Assembly: GCA_937975765.1 (NCBI GenBank)
Contig: CALJUR010000141.1
Span: forward strand, 1 to 31,159
DNA: 31,159 nucleotides
Reading direction: 5' to 3'
DNA from: an uncultured Myxococcales bacterium
Lineage (GTDB): Bacteria; Myxococcota_A; UBA9042; DTJE01
Part shown: positions 1-7,963 of the stretch, one piece after another
Layout: each line of letters opens with the position of its first letter
Numbering within the stretch: the stretch's first letter is position 1
Made by a program: the position numbers and the translations under genes
The notes under the pieces: generated by a model
The model's database searches: none
What the model was told of the DNA's origin: nothing
The model's input: only the letters and a program-made list of their open reading frames with translations

Positions 1-208
1 GCAGCCGCGACATCCACGCCGCCGCCCCGTACGACACCGCGATCGCGCCGGCCAGGATCGGCATCAGGTGCAGGTCCCACGACGCGTAGAACAGCGCGCT
101 GGCCAGCAGCAGCACCGCGTTCTGCCAGGCCGCCCGCCGCGGCACGACCCAGTGCAGCGCCAGCACCGCCGGCAGGAAGTAGAAGAACTCCACCGAGGAC
201 GGGCTCAC
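1..208 (-). CDS. MBOAT-family O-acyltransferase, N-terminal part (cut by window edge)
   Basis: Membrane-bound O-acyltransferases of the AlgI/PatA type move acyl groups across the inner membrane to a polysaccharide or peptidoglycan acceptor, usually with an SGNH-fold partner. Only about 69 codons are inside the window. They begin with GTG at 208 and read VSPSSVEFFYFLPAVLALHW, then a hydrophobic run LLLASALFYASWDLHLMPIL, the typical opening of this family: a 'FLP..L.L.W' helix, an Arg pair, a 'WQN' turn and a second 'FYA.WD' helix. The GTG overlaps the TGA of the SGNH-like gene by 4 bp, so the two are probably translationally coupled. The catalytic His lies outside the window. The family call is good; the acceptor polymer cannot be told. 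Confidence 0.82.
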   Translation of the reverse strand, partial: MSPSSVEFFYFLPAVLALHWVVPRRAAWQNAVLLLASALFYASWDLHLMPILAGAIAVSYGAAAWMSRL

Positions 209-1272
209 GGCGTTCCTCCCGGCGCGATTCCGCCAGCCGCGGCCTCGCCGCCCTCCACCAGGAATCGCATGGGCCCGTCCAGCAGCCACGCCGCCAGCCG
301 CCGGTTGGCCTCGTCGGTCGGGTGGTCCAGATCCTGGCCGAAATCGGCATCCTCCAGCGGGTGCTCCCAGGAGAGGTCGATCAGGGGCACGCCCAGCGCG
401 CGGCACTGCCCCGCCATCCAGGCGGAGAAACGCCCGATCGGGGCCAGCCGGGCGCGGTCCGTGATCATCCCGTGCATCCGGGGGAACAGCAGCACGGTCA
501 CCTCGATCCCTCTCGCCTGCCAGTCCGACACCATCGCGTGGAAGGCCGCCACGTCCGCATCGTCGAACAGCCGGTCCGCCCCGCGCTCCACGTAGGTGCG
601 GAACCCGGCCAGCCTCTCGCGATAGCGCGCCTTCAGGGCCTCGGCGGCCCGTTCGGGCGACGCCCGGCCCTTCAGCCAGTCGAGGATCGCGGTGCGGCCC
701 CGGTACTGGACCAGCGCCGAGAACGGGAACAGCCGGGACCAGCGGTGCACGACGTAGTTCTGGTTGTAGGGCGTGACGCCGTCCCGCGCGACGTCGGCCA
801 GCCAGTCCGTGAACGTCCAGGCGCGGGCGGGCAGGTTCACCAGAGGGTCGTCGTCCGGTCCCAGCCTGCGGAAGTCCCACCACTGGGTGACCAGGATCAC
901 GCGCCGCAGCGAGGGCCGGACGCGGTTCCCGGCGGGGTCCGCCTGGTCCACCAGGGGGCGCAGGCGGTTCTCCCAGGTCCAGCGGTACGACGACGCCTTG
1001 CCCCAGTCGACCGGCACGGCGACCAGCCTCTGGGCGCCGTGGGTGCGCCGCGCCAGTTCCCCGGCGACGAACTCGAACGATCGCAGGTGGCTGGAGCCCA
1101 GCACCAGCACCGTCGGGTCGCCCCGCTGCAGGTCGTCGAGGCCGTCCTCCGCCTCGGGGTAGCCCGGCGGGGGCACGACGGCCGACAGCGCGAGATCGAC
1201 GCCGGCCACCAGCATGGACGCGGCCAGCACCACTGCCGCCAGCCCGAGCCAGGAGCGCGCCTGCGCCGTCAT
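205..1272 (-). CDS. SGNH/GDSL-like hydrolase, partner of MBOAT acyltransferase
   Basis: A 355-residue protein. An N-terminal hydrophobic segment (about residues 9-32) serves as a signal anchor, so the rest should lie in the periplasm. The block-I motif is VLGSSHLRSF with the candidate nucleophile Ser61. The block-V motif is DLDHPTDEAN with Asp314/Asp316 and His317. Between them is a helical region rich in Arg and Trp. The length and both motifs fit the SGNH-like proteins encoded beside AlgI/PatA-type MBOAT genes, which complete transfer of the acyl group or remove it. ATG at 1272 is preferred because a GGAAGG-like ribosome site sits about 10 bases upstream; a longer in-frame extension would cross the divergent promoter region. 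The stop overlaps the next gene by 4 bp. The substrate is not known. Confidence 0.75.
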   Translation of the reverse strand: MTAQARSWLGLAAVVLAASMLVAGVDLALSAVVPPPGYPEAEDGLDDLQRGDPTVLVLGSSHLRSFEFVAGELARRTHGAQRLVAVPVDWGKASSYRWTWENRLRPLVDQADPAGNRVRPSLRRVILVTQWWDFRRLGPDDDPLVNLPARAWTFTDWLADVARDGVTPYNQNYVVHRWSRLFPFSALVQYRGRTAILDWLKGRASPERAAEALKARYRERLAGFRTYVERGADRLFDDADVAAFHAMVSDWQARGIEVTVLLFPRMHGMITDRARLAPIGRFSAWMAGQCRALGVPLIDLSWEHPLEDADFGQDLDHPTDEANRRLAAWLLDGPMRFLVEGGEAAAGGIAPGGTP

Positions 1273-1360
1273 CGTCGTCCGTCCTTCCGGATCGGCCAAG
1301 CGTACCAAAGGACCGCCGGCGACGCCCACCCCCCGCCCCCTGGCCGCACGCGGCCGTCCC

Positions 1361-1398
1361 CGTGCCGGACCGCACGGCCCGTGCCGGACCGCACGGCC
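1361..1398. repeat. Two perfect tandem 19-bp repeats, each with internal dyad symmetry
   Basis: The 19-base unit CGTGCCGGACCGCACGGCC occurs twice in a row (1361-1379 and 1380-1398). Each copy carries the inverted arms CCGTGC and GCACGG (the first C supplied by the preceding base) around a 6-base centre. The pair lies about 65-110 bases upstream of the sigma-54-like element at 1459-1475, where enhancer sites for NtrC-type activators are usually found. The role as an operator or enhancer is inferred; the repeat itself is seen directly. Confidence 0.6.
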
Positions 1399-1458
1399 TC
1401 CGCCGTCCGACGCGTCACCTTTCCCGTGTATTTCCCGTAGGTTGCACGACCCGTTTCG

Positions 1459-1475
1459 GCGGCACGCCCCTTGCG
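1459..1475 (+). promoter_or_regulatory. Candidate sigma-54 (-24/-12) promoter
   Basis: The stretch GGCACGCCCCTTGC at 1461-1474 has the invariant GG, ten intervening bases and GC of a sigma-54 promoter, and also matches the fuller GGCACG-N4-TTGC consensus. Transcription would begin near 1485, giving a leader of about 45 bases before the ATG at 1530. No good TTGACA/TATAAT pair was seen in the same interval. Confidence 0.5.
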
Positions 1476-1529
1476 AAGGCGAGTGTCGGGCCCGCCAGCG
1501 GGGCGCGCCCTCATTGCACGGAGGCATCG

Positions 1530-2294
1530 ATGCGAACGAACCTGCGAACGACCGCCGCCACCTTCCTGGCGGCGGCTCTGCTGGCGGCGGCGACCGGGAC
1601 GACGGCATCCGCGAAGGACCTGTCGCCGTCGGAGATCCTGCAGCGCATGGACCAGGCGATCAGCGGCTACGCGGACCAGGCCATGGACGTGACGATGACC
1701 ATCATCGACGCGGACGGCGCGATCAAGTCCTACGACTTCGGCATCCAGCAGAAGGGGCTGCACATGCGCATGATCCGCATGCTGTCCGGCGAGTTGAAGG
1801 GGATGTCCACGCTGGTCGAGGGCCGCGATCGCATCTACGTGTACCTGCCGGGGTTCAAGAAGGTGCGCCGGGTGGCCGCGCACAACCTGAACCAGACCTT
1901 CGCCGGGTCGGACTTCACCAACGACGACATGGCCGCCACGACATGGGCGGACGAGTACGACGCGACGCTGGTCTCGCAGGACGACGCGTCGTGGACGCTA
2001 CTGTGCCGGCCGAAGCCGGGCTCGAAGGCCCAGCACCCGGAGGCGCAGGTCACCGTGACGAAGCAGGGGTTCTACCAGCAGGTGGCCGAGTACCGCGACG
2101 CGACCGGGACGCCCGTGCGCCGCCTGGTCGGCAGCGACCTGAAGGACTTCCACGGCGTGGCGCGATACTCCAGCGTCGAGATGACCGACGTCCGGACCGG
2201 CCACCGCACGATCCTGTCGATCCGGGACTTCCGGGTGAACCGCGGCCTGGCGGACGCCCTGTTCTCGACGCGCCAGTTGGAGTGGGGAAACTAG
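1530..2294 (+). CDS. LolA-like outer-membrane lipoprotein-sorting protein
   Basis: A 254-residue exported protein. Residues 1-28 form a signal peptide ending TTASA before KDLSPSEIL. The body shows the pattern of the LolA-like family found beside many exporters: an N-terminal helix 'ILQRMDQAI', beta-strand repeats, then MRMIRMLSGELKGMSTLVEG, YVYLPGFKKVRRV and SDFTNDDMA. Family members have a beta-barrel-like half fold that shields an acyl chain and carry lipid or lipoproteins through the periplasm. ATG 1530 is chosen because GGAGG lies five bases upstream and a signal peptide follows at once. The gene stands alone between a divergent acyltransferase pair and a convergent RNase H gene. A sigma-54-like promoter and two tandem dyads lie upstream. 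The exact cargo is unknown. Confidence 0.8.
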   Translation: MRTNLRTTAATFLAAALLAAATGTTASAKDLSPSEILQRMDQAISGYADQAMDVTMTIIDADGAIKSYDFGIQQKGLHMRMIRMLSGELKGMSTLVEGRDRIYVYLPGFKKVRRVAAHNLNQTFAGSDFTNDDMAATTWADEYDATLVSQDDASWTLLCRPKPGSKAQHPEAQVTVTKQGFYQQVAEYRDATGTPVRRLVGSDLKDFHGVARYSSVEMTDVRTGHRTILSIRDFRVNRGLADALFSTRQLEWGN

Positions 2295-2333
2295 GCGCCC
2301 GCCGCGGCAGGACCGGGATCGCCGGACGGGGCA

Positions 2334-2975
2334 CTAGTCCCGGTGGAAGCCCAGATCCGCGGGGTTCCTCCCCCCGGGCACGTGCGACAGGGTGCCGCCC
2401 CCGGCCTCGAACGCCTTCCTCTCGCGCGCGGTCATCGCCGCCAGTTTCGCCAGGTCCGGGTCCGTGGCCCGCTTGTCCGCGGACAGGTGGTTCTTCGACC
2501 AGTAGTCCAGCACCAGCGCCGAGTCGCCCAGAACCCGCCGGAGGCCCAGGCGGCGCGCCACCTTCAGGGCGTAGTAGCAGCCCAGCAGCTCGCCGTAGTT
2601 GTTGGTCCGTCCCGGCGACAGGCGGATCGTCCCGAACGGCGTCAGCGCGTGCGACGGGGCCTCCAGGTGCGCCAGCGGCGTGCCGTCGCGGTCGGTCACG
2701 TTCGCCTCGGTGCCGGTCCCGCGTCCCGTGCCGGCGTCGAAGTACACCGCGTCCTCCGGCAGTTCCAGCCGCTCCTGGGCCTTGCGAAGGGCCTTGTCCT
2801 CGTAGTGCGCGCCGGCGTCCAGCCAGGCCTGCGCCTCGGCCCGCGTCGCGAACCCGCGGTACCGGGCCCCCTTGCGGCCCGCCACCCGCGCCTCGCACTC
2901 GGCCCAGGTCGGGACGATGCCCTCGTCCCCCCCGGCGGACCAGGCATAGACGTTCTTCGCGGCCTTCGACCCCAC
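2334..2975 (-). CDS. Ribonuclease H1-like protein with N-terminal viroplasmin (RNA-DNA hybrid binding) domain
   Basis: A 213-residue cytoplasmic protein that should cut RNA in RNA-DNA hybrids. Residues 9-53 form a viroplasmin/hybrid-binding domain: VYAWSAGGDEGIVPTWAECE, then RYRGFATRAEAQAWL. The RNase H fold starts at VYFDAGTGRG. The four acidic catalytic residues all appear present: Asp80, Glu129 in TNNYGELLG, Asp151 in GDSALVLDYW and Asp207 in RNPADLG. The start is GTG at 2975 with GGGAGG about six bases before it. It follows the protease gene on the same strand after a 43-bp gap, so read-through is possible, although the jobs look unrelated. It is convergent with the LolA-like gene. All key residues are intact. 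Confidence 0.88.
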   Translation of the reverse strand: MGSKAAKNVYAWSAGGDEGIVPTWAECEARVAGRKGARYRGFATRAEAQAWLDAGAHYEDKALRKAQERLELPEDAVYFDAGTGRGTGTEANVTDRDGTPLAHLEAPSHALTPFGTIRLSPGRTNNYGELLGCYYALKVARRLGLRRVLGDSALVLDYWSKNHLSADKRATDPDLAKLAAMTARERKAFEAGGGTLSHVPGGRNPADLGFHRD

Positions 2976-3018
2976 CGCGCCCTCCCTTCAAGGCGTTGTC
3001 CCGGAACGTCCCGCGGCG

Positions 3019-5436
3019 TCAGGCGACGGGGCGGCGGACGCGGCGCAGGCCCAGCAGCAGCCCCGCCATCAGGATCACCGGCAGCGCCTCCCCGGAACGC
3101 GCAGGGCCCGAGGCGCAGCCGCCGCCCTTCGATGCGACCGGGTTCACCGCGGGCGGGCACGCCTCGCCGACGCAGGTGTCGCACCCCTCGTCGATCGTGC
3201 CGCTGCAGTTGTCGTCGATGCCGTTGTCGCAGGTCTCGGCGGCGCCCGGGTGGACGGACGCGTCGCCGTCGTCGCAGTCCGCGTCGGTGCAGAACCCGTC
3301 CCCGTCCACGTCCGTGCAGGCCTCGCAGCCCTCGTCGACCTGCCCGTCGCAGTCGTCGTCCATCCGGTTGCCGCAATACTCGTTCGCGCCGGGGAACGCG
3401 TACTCGTCGCCGTCGTCGCAGTCCACGTCCGCGCAGTAGCCGTCCGCGTCCTCGTCCGTGCAGTCCTGGCAGTCCTCGTCGGTCTGTCCGTCGCAGTCGT
3501 CGTCCACGCCGTTGCCGCATCGCTCGGCGGCGTCCGGGTGGACCGCCGGGTCCGCGTCGTCGCAGTCCACGTCCTCGCACCGCCCGTCCTGGTCCGCGTC
3601 CGTGCACGCCGCGCAGCCCTCGTCGGTCTGCCCGTTGCAGTCGTCGTCCACGCCGTTGCCGCACGCCTCGGCCGCGCCCGGGTGGACCGCCCCGTCGCCG
3701 TCGTCGCAGTCCGTGGGCGCGCAGGTCCCGTCCTGGTCCGCATCGATGCACGCGACGTACGGACAGTAGCCCCAGCCTTCCCAGCCCTCCACCAGCGGGG
3801 ACACGCACGCCGCGCCCGAGGCGCATTCCGTCCCGGAGACGCAAACCTGCCGGCAGAAGTACCCGCCGCCGTCCTGCACGCACGCCAGCCCGTCCCCGCA
3901 AGGAACGCCGGTGCTGCCCGCGATCTTCAGGCAGGGCTCGCCTTCCGGCTTGCCCGAACTGGCCCGGCAGTCCGTGTGCGCACCCAGCGCCCGCCAGCAC
4001 GCCAGGCCCACCGCGCAGTCGCCACCCAGCATGCTGCACTCGTCGGGCGGCATGCAGGCCACCAGTTGCGACTCGCACTTCGTCCAGGCGCACTCGCGGT
4101 AGGCCGTCTCGTCCGTCAGCGACCCGCACTGGACCTGGAAGCACTGGAAGACCGCGTTCAGCAGCGTCTGCGCCTGCGTCGTCCCGGAATCCCAGCACTC
4201 GTTGATGCAGTTCCGGTCCCCGCTGCACTCCACCATGCAGTCGTAGGCCTGCTCGCAGGTCCGGTCGCCGGTGACGCCCGGGAAGCACGTGTTGATCTCG
4301 GTGCCGCAGTTCTGGTAGGCGCACTGCTGGAACTGGCTGTCCGACACGTTGCCGCACCGGTCCTGGAAGCACTGCATCATGCCCATGAAGGCCGACTGCG
4401 CGTCCTGGGTGCCGCGGTTGTAGCAGGTCTGCTGGCAGGTCTCGTCGGAGTTTCCGCAGTTCACGATGCAGTCGTAGACCGCCTGGCAGTCGAAGTTCCG
4501 GCACACGTCGTTGTTGCAGGTGCCGTCCAGCTGGCTGCACGCCTCGGCGCACTCGCATTCCTGGCCGGTCTTGCGGCAGTCCGGCGGCGGCAGCGACAGG
4601 TACTCGTTGATCCACGGCACGTAGATGTCCACGCGGGTGTGGTTGGCGATGCCGCGGCACGGATCCTGGCCGTCGTTGCCGACCGTGGAGTTGACGCCGA
4701 TGACCTTCCAGACACCCTCGATCTGCAGCAGGCCGGGGCCGCCGGAGTCGCCGAAGCAGACGCCCTGGCCGCCGTACTGGCTGACGTAGTCGTGGCGCTG
4801 GATCGTGATCAGTTTCATCGTGCCGGATCGCTTCACGCCCGAACCGGTCGAGTTGACGCCCTCGGTCGCCCCGAAGCCCACGTATGCCACCGTCTGGTTC
4901 AGGAAGCTGCCGTCCATCCCCTTGGCGTTCAGTGCCGCGGGAGCGACGTTCGCGACGGCCTTCGCCAGGTGCACCAGCGCGATGTCGTTGTCGGTCTCGC
5001 CGGTTTCGGAGGTCGCGTAGTCCGGGTGCGGGTAGAAGGCGTCGGCCTGGTAGAAGGTGCCGGTCGTCGGCGGCTGCGGGTTCTGCTGGCTGCCGGTGGG
5101 CAGGGCGTCGTTGCCGATGAAGAACCGGGTCATTTCGTGGGTGACGGGGAACTCGTCGGTGGGCGTGACGCAGTGCGCGGCCGTCAGGACCCACTGCGGG
5201 GCGATCAGCGTCCCGGTGCAGAACTCGCCGATGTAGTAGCCCTGCATGCTGGCGGTCAGCGCGCCGATGGCCGGCCAGCCGGTTTCCAGCGTGCCGTTGA
5301 CGATGAAGGAATTCTGGCGCCCCAGTGCCGGCAGGGAGGGCTCGGGGCCGCCGGGCGAATCGCAAGCGATCGCGGCGGTGGCCAGCAGCATCGCCAGGAC
5401 GCACCGGGCCTCGCGACGGACGGGACGGATGTTCAT
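3019..5436 (-). CDS. Secreted trypsin-like serine protease with MopE metal-binding repeats and MYXO-CTERM-like tail
   Basis: An 805-residue surface protein. The signal region ends in TAAIAC, with Cys25 a possible lipid-attachment site. The S1 protease domain (about 40-280) has the catalytic triad His88 (VLTAAHC), Asp151 (DNDIAL) and Ser231 (GDSGGP). Residues about 310-440 hold two related Cys-rich units (YDCIVNC... and YDCMVEC...). Residues about 565-752 hold four MopE-type repeats of roughly 47 residues, for example DADQDGTCAPTDCDDGDG with CGNGVDDDCNGQTDEGC; related repeats bind metal in Methylococcus MopE. The C-terminus has GGGCAS, a hydrophobic helix and an RRVRR tail, the layout of MYXO-CTERM sorting signals. 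ATG 5436 has GGAGGAG just upstream, and a good sigma-70 promoter precedes it. The substrate is unknown. Confidence 0.88.
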   Translation of the reverse strand: MNIRPVRREARCVLAMLLATAAIACDSPGGPEPSLPALGRQNSFIVNGTLETGWPAIGALTASMQGYYIGEFCTGTLIAPQWVLTAAHCVTPTDEFPVTHEMTRFFIGNDALPTGSQQNPQPPTTGTFYQADAFYPHPDYATSETGETDNDIALVHLAKAVANVAPAALNAKGMDGSFLNQTVAYVGFGATEGVNSTGSGVKRSGTMKLITIQRHDYVSQYGGQGVCFGDSGGPGLLQIEGVWKVIGVNSTVGNDGQDPCRGIANHTRVDIYVPWINEYLSLPPPDCRKTGQECECAEACSQLDGTCNNDVCRNFDCQAVYDCIVNCGNSDETCQQTCYNRGTQDAQSAFMGMMQCFQDRCGNVSDSQFQQCAYQNCGTEINTCFPGVTGDRTCEQAYDCMVECSGDRNCINECWDSGTTQAQTLLNAVFQCFQVQCGSLTDETAYRECAWTKCESQLVACMPPDECSMLGGDCAVGLACWRALGAHTDCRASSGKPEGEPCLKIAGSTGVPCGDGLACVQDGGGYFCRQVCVSGTECASGAACVSPLVEGWEGWGYCPYVACIDADQDGTCAPTDCDDGDGAVHPGAAEACGNGVDDDCNGQTDEGCAACTDADQDGRCEDVDCDDADPAVHPDAAERCGNGVDDDCDGQTDEDCQDCTDEDADGYCADVDCDDGDEYAFPGANEYCGNRMDDDCDGQVDEGCEACTDVDGDGFCTDADCDDGDASVHPGAAETCDNGIDDNCSGTIDEGCDTCVGEACPPAVNPVASKGGGCASGPARSGEALPVILMAGLLLGLRRVRRPVA

Positions 5437-5483
5437 GGTGTCTCCTCCAGGGGCCCGGTCGAGGTCCGGGCGTCGAATGGGGT

Positions 5484-5512
5484 ATTCAACGGCTCCTGGC
5501 ACCGCCTGTCAA
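5484..5512 (-). promoter_or_regulatory. Sigma-70-type promoter for the protease gene
   Basis: On the minus strand a perfect TTGACA (5512-5507) is followed after 17 bases by TTGAAT (5489-5484). Transcription would begin near 5477, leaving a leader of about 40 bases that contains the GGAGGAG ribosome site of the gene starting at 5436. Confidence 0.65.
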
Positions 5513-5605
5513 CCGGAGGGGCGACGCGCGCACCCCGCGTGCGTTTCCGGCGCGCGGGAAAGCGCGGGAGGGCCGCACGTCCGCGGACGCCGGGCGACCT
5601 GGCCG

Positions 5606-5635
5606 TTGACGCTGCGGTCGGGCCGCGATTACGAT
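5606..5635 (+). promoter_or_regulatory. Sigma-70-type promoter for the HhH/beta-barrel gene, possibly leaderless
   Basis: TTGACG at 5606-5611 and TACGAT at 5630-5635 are separated by 18 bases. The expected transcription start falls at about 5642, on the first base of the proposed GTG start codon, and no Shine-Dalgarno sequence is visible before it. Either the message is leaderless or translation begins further in. Confidence 0.45.
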
Positions 5636-5641
5636 GCCCGG

Positions 5642-7930
5642 GTGTCGATTCTTCGCCATCCTCGCGGTCCCTCGCGCCCGCCTTGCCCGGGTCGCGCGCA
5701 TGCGCTCGGGTATCCCTGTATCCTTCCCCTCGCCATGTTGTCGGCAGGCCTGCTGGTTCCGCGTCCCGCGTCCGCGATCCCGTATCCCGTCGAGGTCCGG
5801 GTGGACGACGAGGCGGAACTGGACCAGGCCTACTACGACGGCGACCTGACCGAGGACGAGCGCGACCGCCTGCGCGAACTGTTCCGGCACCCGGTGGACG
5901 TCAACACCGCCGACCGCGACGCCCTGTACGACCTGCCCGGCGTGACCTTCGAGATGGCGGACGCGATCGTCGCGGCCCGCGCGGCCTCGCCGGGCGGGCG
6001 CTTCGGGGGCGTCGAGGACCTGCTGGCGGTGCCGGGCCTGCCCCGGGACGTGTACGACCAGTTCCTGCCGTTCGTCACGTACCGGGCGGTGGTCGAGGCG
6101 CGGGACTGGTCGGCCGAGGCGACCGTCGGCGCCGTCTGGCGCACCCAGGTCCAGCACCCGGACGACGATCTGCCCGGCATCGGGCTGGCGGGCCGCACCG
6201 ACTTCCTGCGGCACGGCTCGGCGGGCTTCCTGGTCGCGGTGCGCCCCCGCCTGGGGAAGGTCCACGACGCCCCGGCCGGCGGCACCCTCTCGGCCCAGGG
6301 AAGCGAACTGCGCCTGGACCCCGGGGCCTTCTGGCTGGCCTGGGACGGCCCCCGCTGGTCGGTCATCGGCGGCTCGTACCGCATCGGCTTCGGCCAGCGG
6401 CTGACGATCGACAACTCCCGCAGCCAGCGGCCGCACGGGTGGACCCTGGCCGACGACGCCACATGGAGCCTGCCCGAGGGGACGGTCACCCCGCAGCGGG
6501 GCTTCCACGGCATCGCGCTGCGGGCCAGGCAGATCGACCTGCCCGTCGGATGGCTGGACATCACGGTGTTCGGGTCGGCGTGGCCGAAGGACCTGTACTA
6601 CACCGACCTGCAGTACGACCGCCCCGACGGTGCACCCTACCTGCAGGACCGGGACGGCACGATCGATCCGGACACCGGCTGGCGCCCGGGCATCCGGTAC
6701 CCCACCCTGCCGAACGTCCTGTGGGAGGTCGTCGCCGGCGCGAACCTCGGCTGGTGGCACGACGACCGGAACGCCGTGGGAGCGACCGGCTACGTGTCCT
6801 GGCTGCACCTGGACCCGCAGGCCGAGAACCTGCGCCTGGCCCCGTCGTCGCCCTACCCCGAGAACCGCGACCTGTTCGGCGCGGCCGGCTTGGACTTCCG
6901 GGCCGGCCGAGGCATCTTCGACCTGGCCGGCGAGGCGACGGTCACCGATCGCGGCAGTCCGGCGGCGGTGCTGAAGGGGCGCGTGACGGCCGCGCAGGGC
7001 CTGGAGATCGTGCCGTCGTTCCGGTACTTCTCGCCGGGGTACGACAACCCGTACGCGCATCCCGACGCGGATGCGGACGAGTACCTGGGCAACCGGGCGC
7101 GGGACGAACTGGGCGGCCGGCTGCAGGTGCTGTACCAGCCCCACGGGAAGGTGCGCATCCGGGCCGACGTGGACGTGTGGCACCACCGGCACCCCAACAC
7201 CTCCTGCGACCCGGCCGAGACCGATGCCGACGCCGCGGCCTTCTGCGGGGACGATTCCACCGTCGCCGCGCGGGCGACGACGGACCTGGAGGCCCTGCTG
7301 CGCGTGCAGGTCAACGCGACGCGCCACGAGCGTTTCGCCGCCTGGGCGACGTACAACGACCGCGACGTGGAGCGGTCCGGGCGTCGGCTGTCGTACGCGC
7401 CGTATTCCAACAAGGACGGCGACTACTCGGGGGGCGAGAAGATCTCCTGGGCGGTGTCCGGGGGCACGACGCGCATCCCGCGGACGTCGGTGTCGTTCCA
7501 GGTGCGGCACGTGATCGAGGACGTGTACGCGCTGATGACGAGGTTCGACCAGACGTGGTCGGCCTGGCTGCGGCTGGCGACGAACCTGGCCCCGGGACCC
7601 ACGCTGACGCTGCGGGTGAAGTACTTCGACGGCTCCACGGTGTCGGACCCCGAACGCGCGTCGAACCAGATCTGCGATTTCGAGGAGCGGGGCACGACGC
7701 TGCCGTCCGGCTTTCCCGCGTCCTGCCGCGGCGAGACCTACGTCGAGGCGACGCTGGGCCTGTCGCAGAAGATCGCGATGGGACCGGGGCGGTTCACGAT
7801 CCTGCGGCTGCGCGGGGCCTGGACCCGGTGGCTGGACCACCGGGGGCGATGGACCTACGGGAGCGTGGGCGACGATGACCCGTCCCGCGACGAGATCGGG
7901 ATCCAGGGGTCGGTGACGTTCCGGTTCTAG
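5642..7930 (+). CDS. Exported helix-hairpin-helix protein with outer-membrane beta-barrel
   Basis: About 762 residues if translation begins at GTG 5642; an ATG at 5735 is the alternative. The GTG start gives a basic N-region, a hydrophobic stretch (about residues 21-39) and a cleavage site after PRPASA, a proper signal peptide; the ATG start leaves only a short one with no positive charge. Residues 82-147 form paired helix-hairpin-helix motifs (VDVNTADRDALYDLPGV and FGGVEDLLAVPGL), as in ComEA, which bind DNA without sequence preference. The remainder is strand-rich with alternating aromatic residues and ends in VTFRF, the terminal Phe typical of BamA-assembled barrels. It heads a plus-strand run with a lamin-tail lipoprotein and a nuclease. 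DNA binding at the surface is inferred. Confidence 0.72.
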   Translation: MSILRHPRGPSRPPCPGRAHALGYPCILPLAMLSAGLLVPRPASAIPYPVEVRVDDEAELDQAYYDGDLTEDERDRLRELFRHPVDVNTADRDALYDLPGVTFEMADAIVAARAASPGGRFGGVEDLLAVPGLPRDVYDQFLPFVTYRAVVEARDWSAEATVGAVWRTQVQHPDDDLPGIGLAGRTDFLRHGSAGFLVAVRPRLGKVHDAPAGGTLSAQGSELRLDPGAFWLAWDGPRWSVIGGSYRIGFGQRLTIDNSRSQRPHGWTLADDATWSLPEGTVTPQRGFHGIALRARQIDLPVGWLDITVFGSAWPKDLYYTDLQYDRPDGAPYLQDRDGTIDPDTGWRPGIRYPTLPNVLWEVVAGANLGWWHDDRNAVGATGYVSWLHLDPQAENLRLAPSSPYPENRDLFGAAGLDFRAGRGIFDLAGEATVTDRGSPAAVLKGRVTAAQGLEIVPSFRYFSPGYDNPYAHPDADADEYLGNRARDELGGRLQVLYQPHGKVRIRADVDVWHHRHPNTSCDPAETDADAAAFCGDDSTVAARATTDLEALLRVQVNATRHERFAAWATYNDRDVERSGRRLSYAPYSNKDGDYSGGEKISWAVSGGTTRIPRTSVSFQVRHVIEDVYALMTRFDQTWSAWLRLATNLAPGPTLTLRVKYFDGSTVSDPERASNQICDFEERGTTLPSGFPASCRGETYVEATLGLSQKIAMGPGRFTILRLRGAWTRWLDHRGRWTYGSVGDDDPSRDEIGIQGSVTFRF

Positions 7931-7963
7931 GGCCGGCCGGGAAACCGGGAAGGGAGGTGCCGC

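Noticed and set aside
2295..2333. Terminator between the LolA-like and RNase H genes
   Set aside because: The short convergent gap is GC-rich but has no convincing hairpin.
3180..3760. Regular DNA repeats suggestive of a CRISPR-like array
   Set aside because: The periodicity comes from four MopE protein repeats inside the protease gene; there are no short identical repeats with unrelated spacers.
5642..7930. HhH/barrel protein as an MtrB-like porin partner for the surface cytochrome
   Set aside because: It has a DNA-binding HhH domain and no MtrB-type N-terminal CXXC motif seen, and its neighbours are a lamin-tail protein and a nuclease rather than cytochromes.
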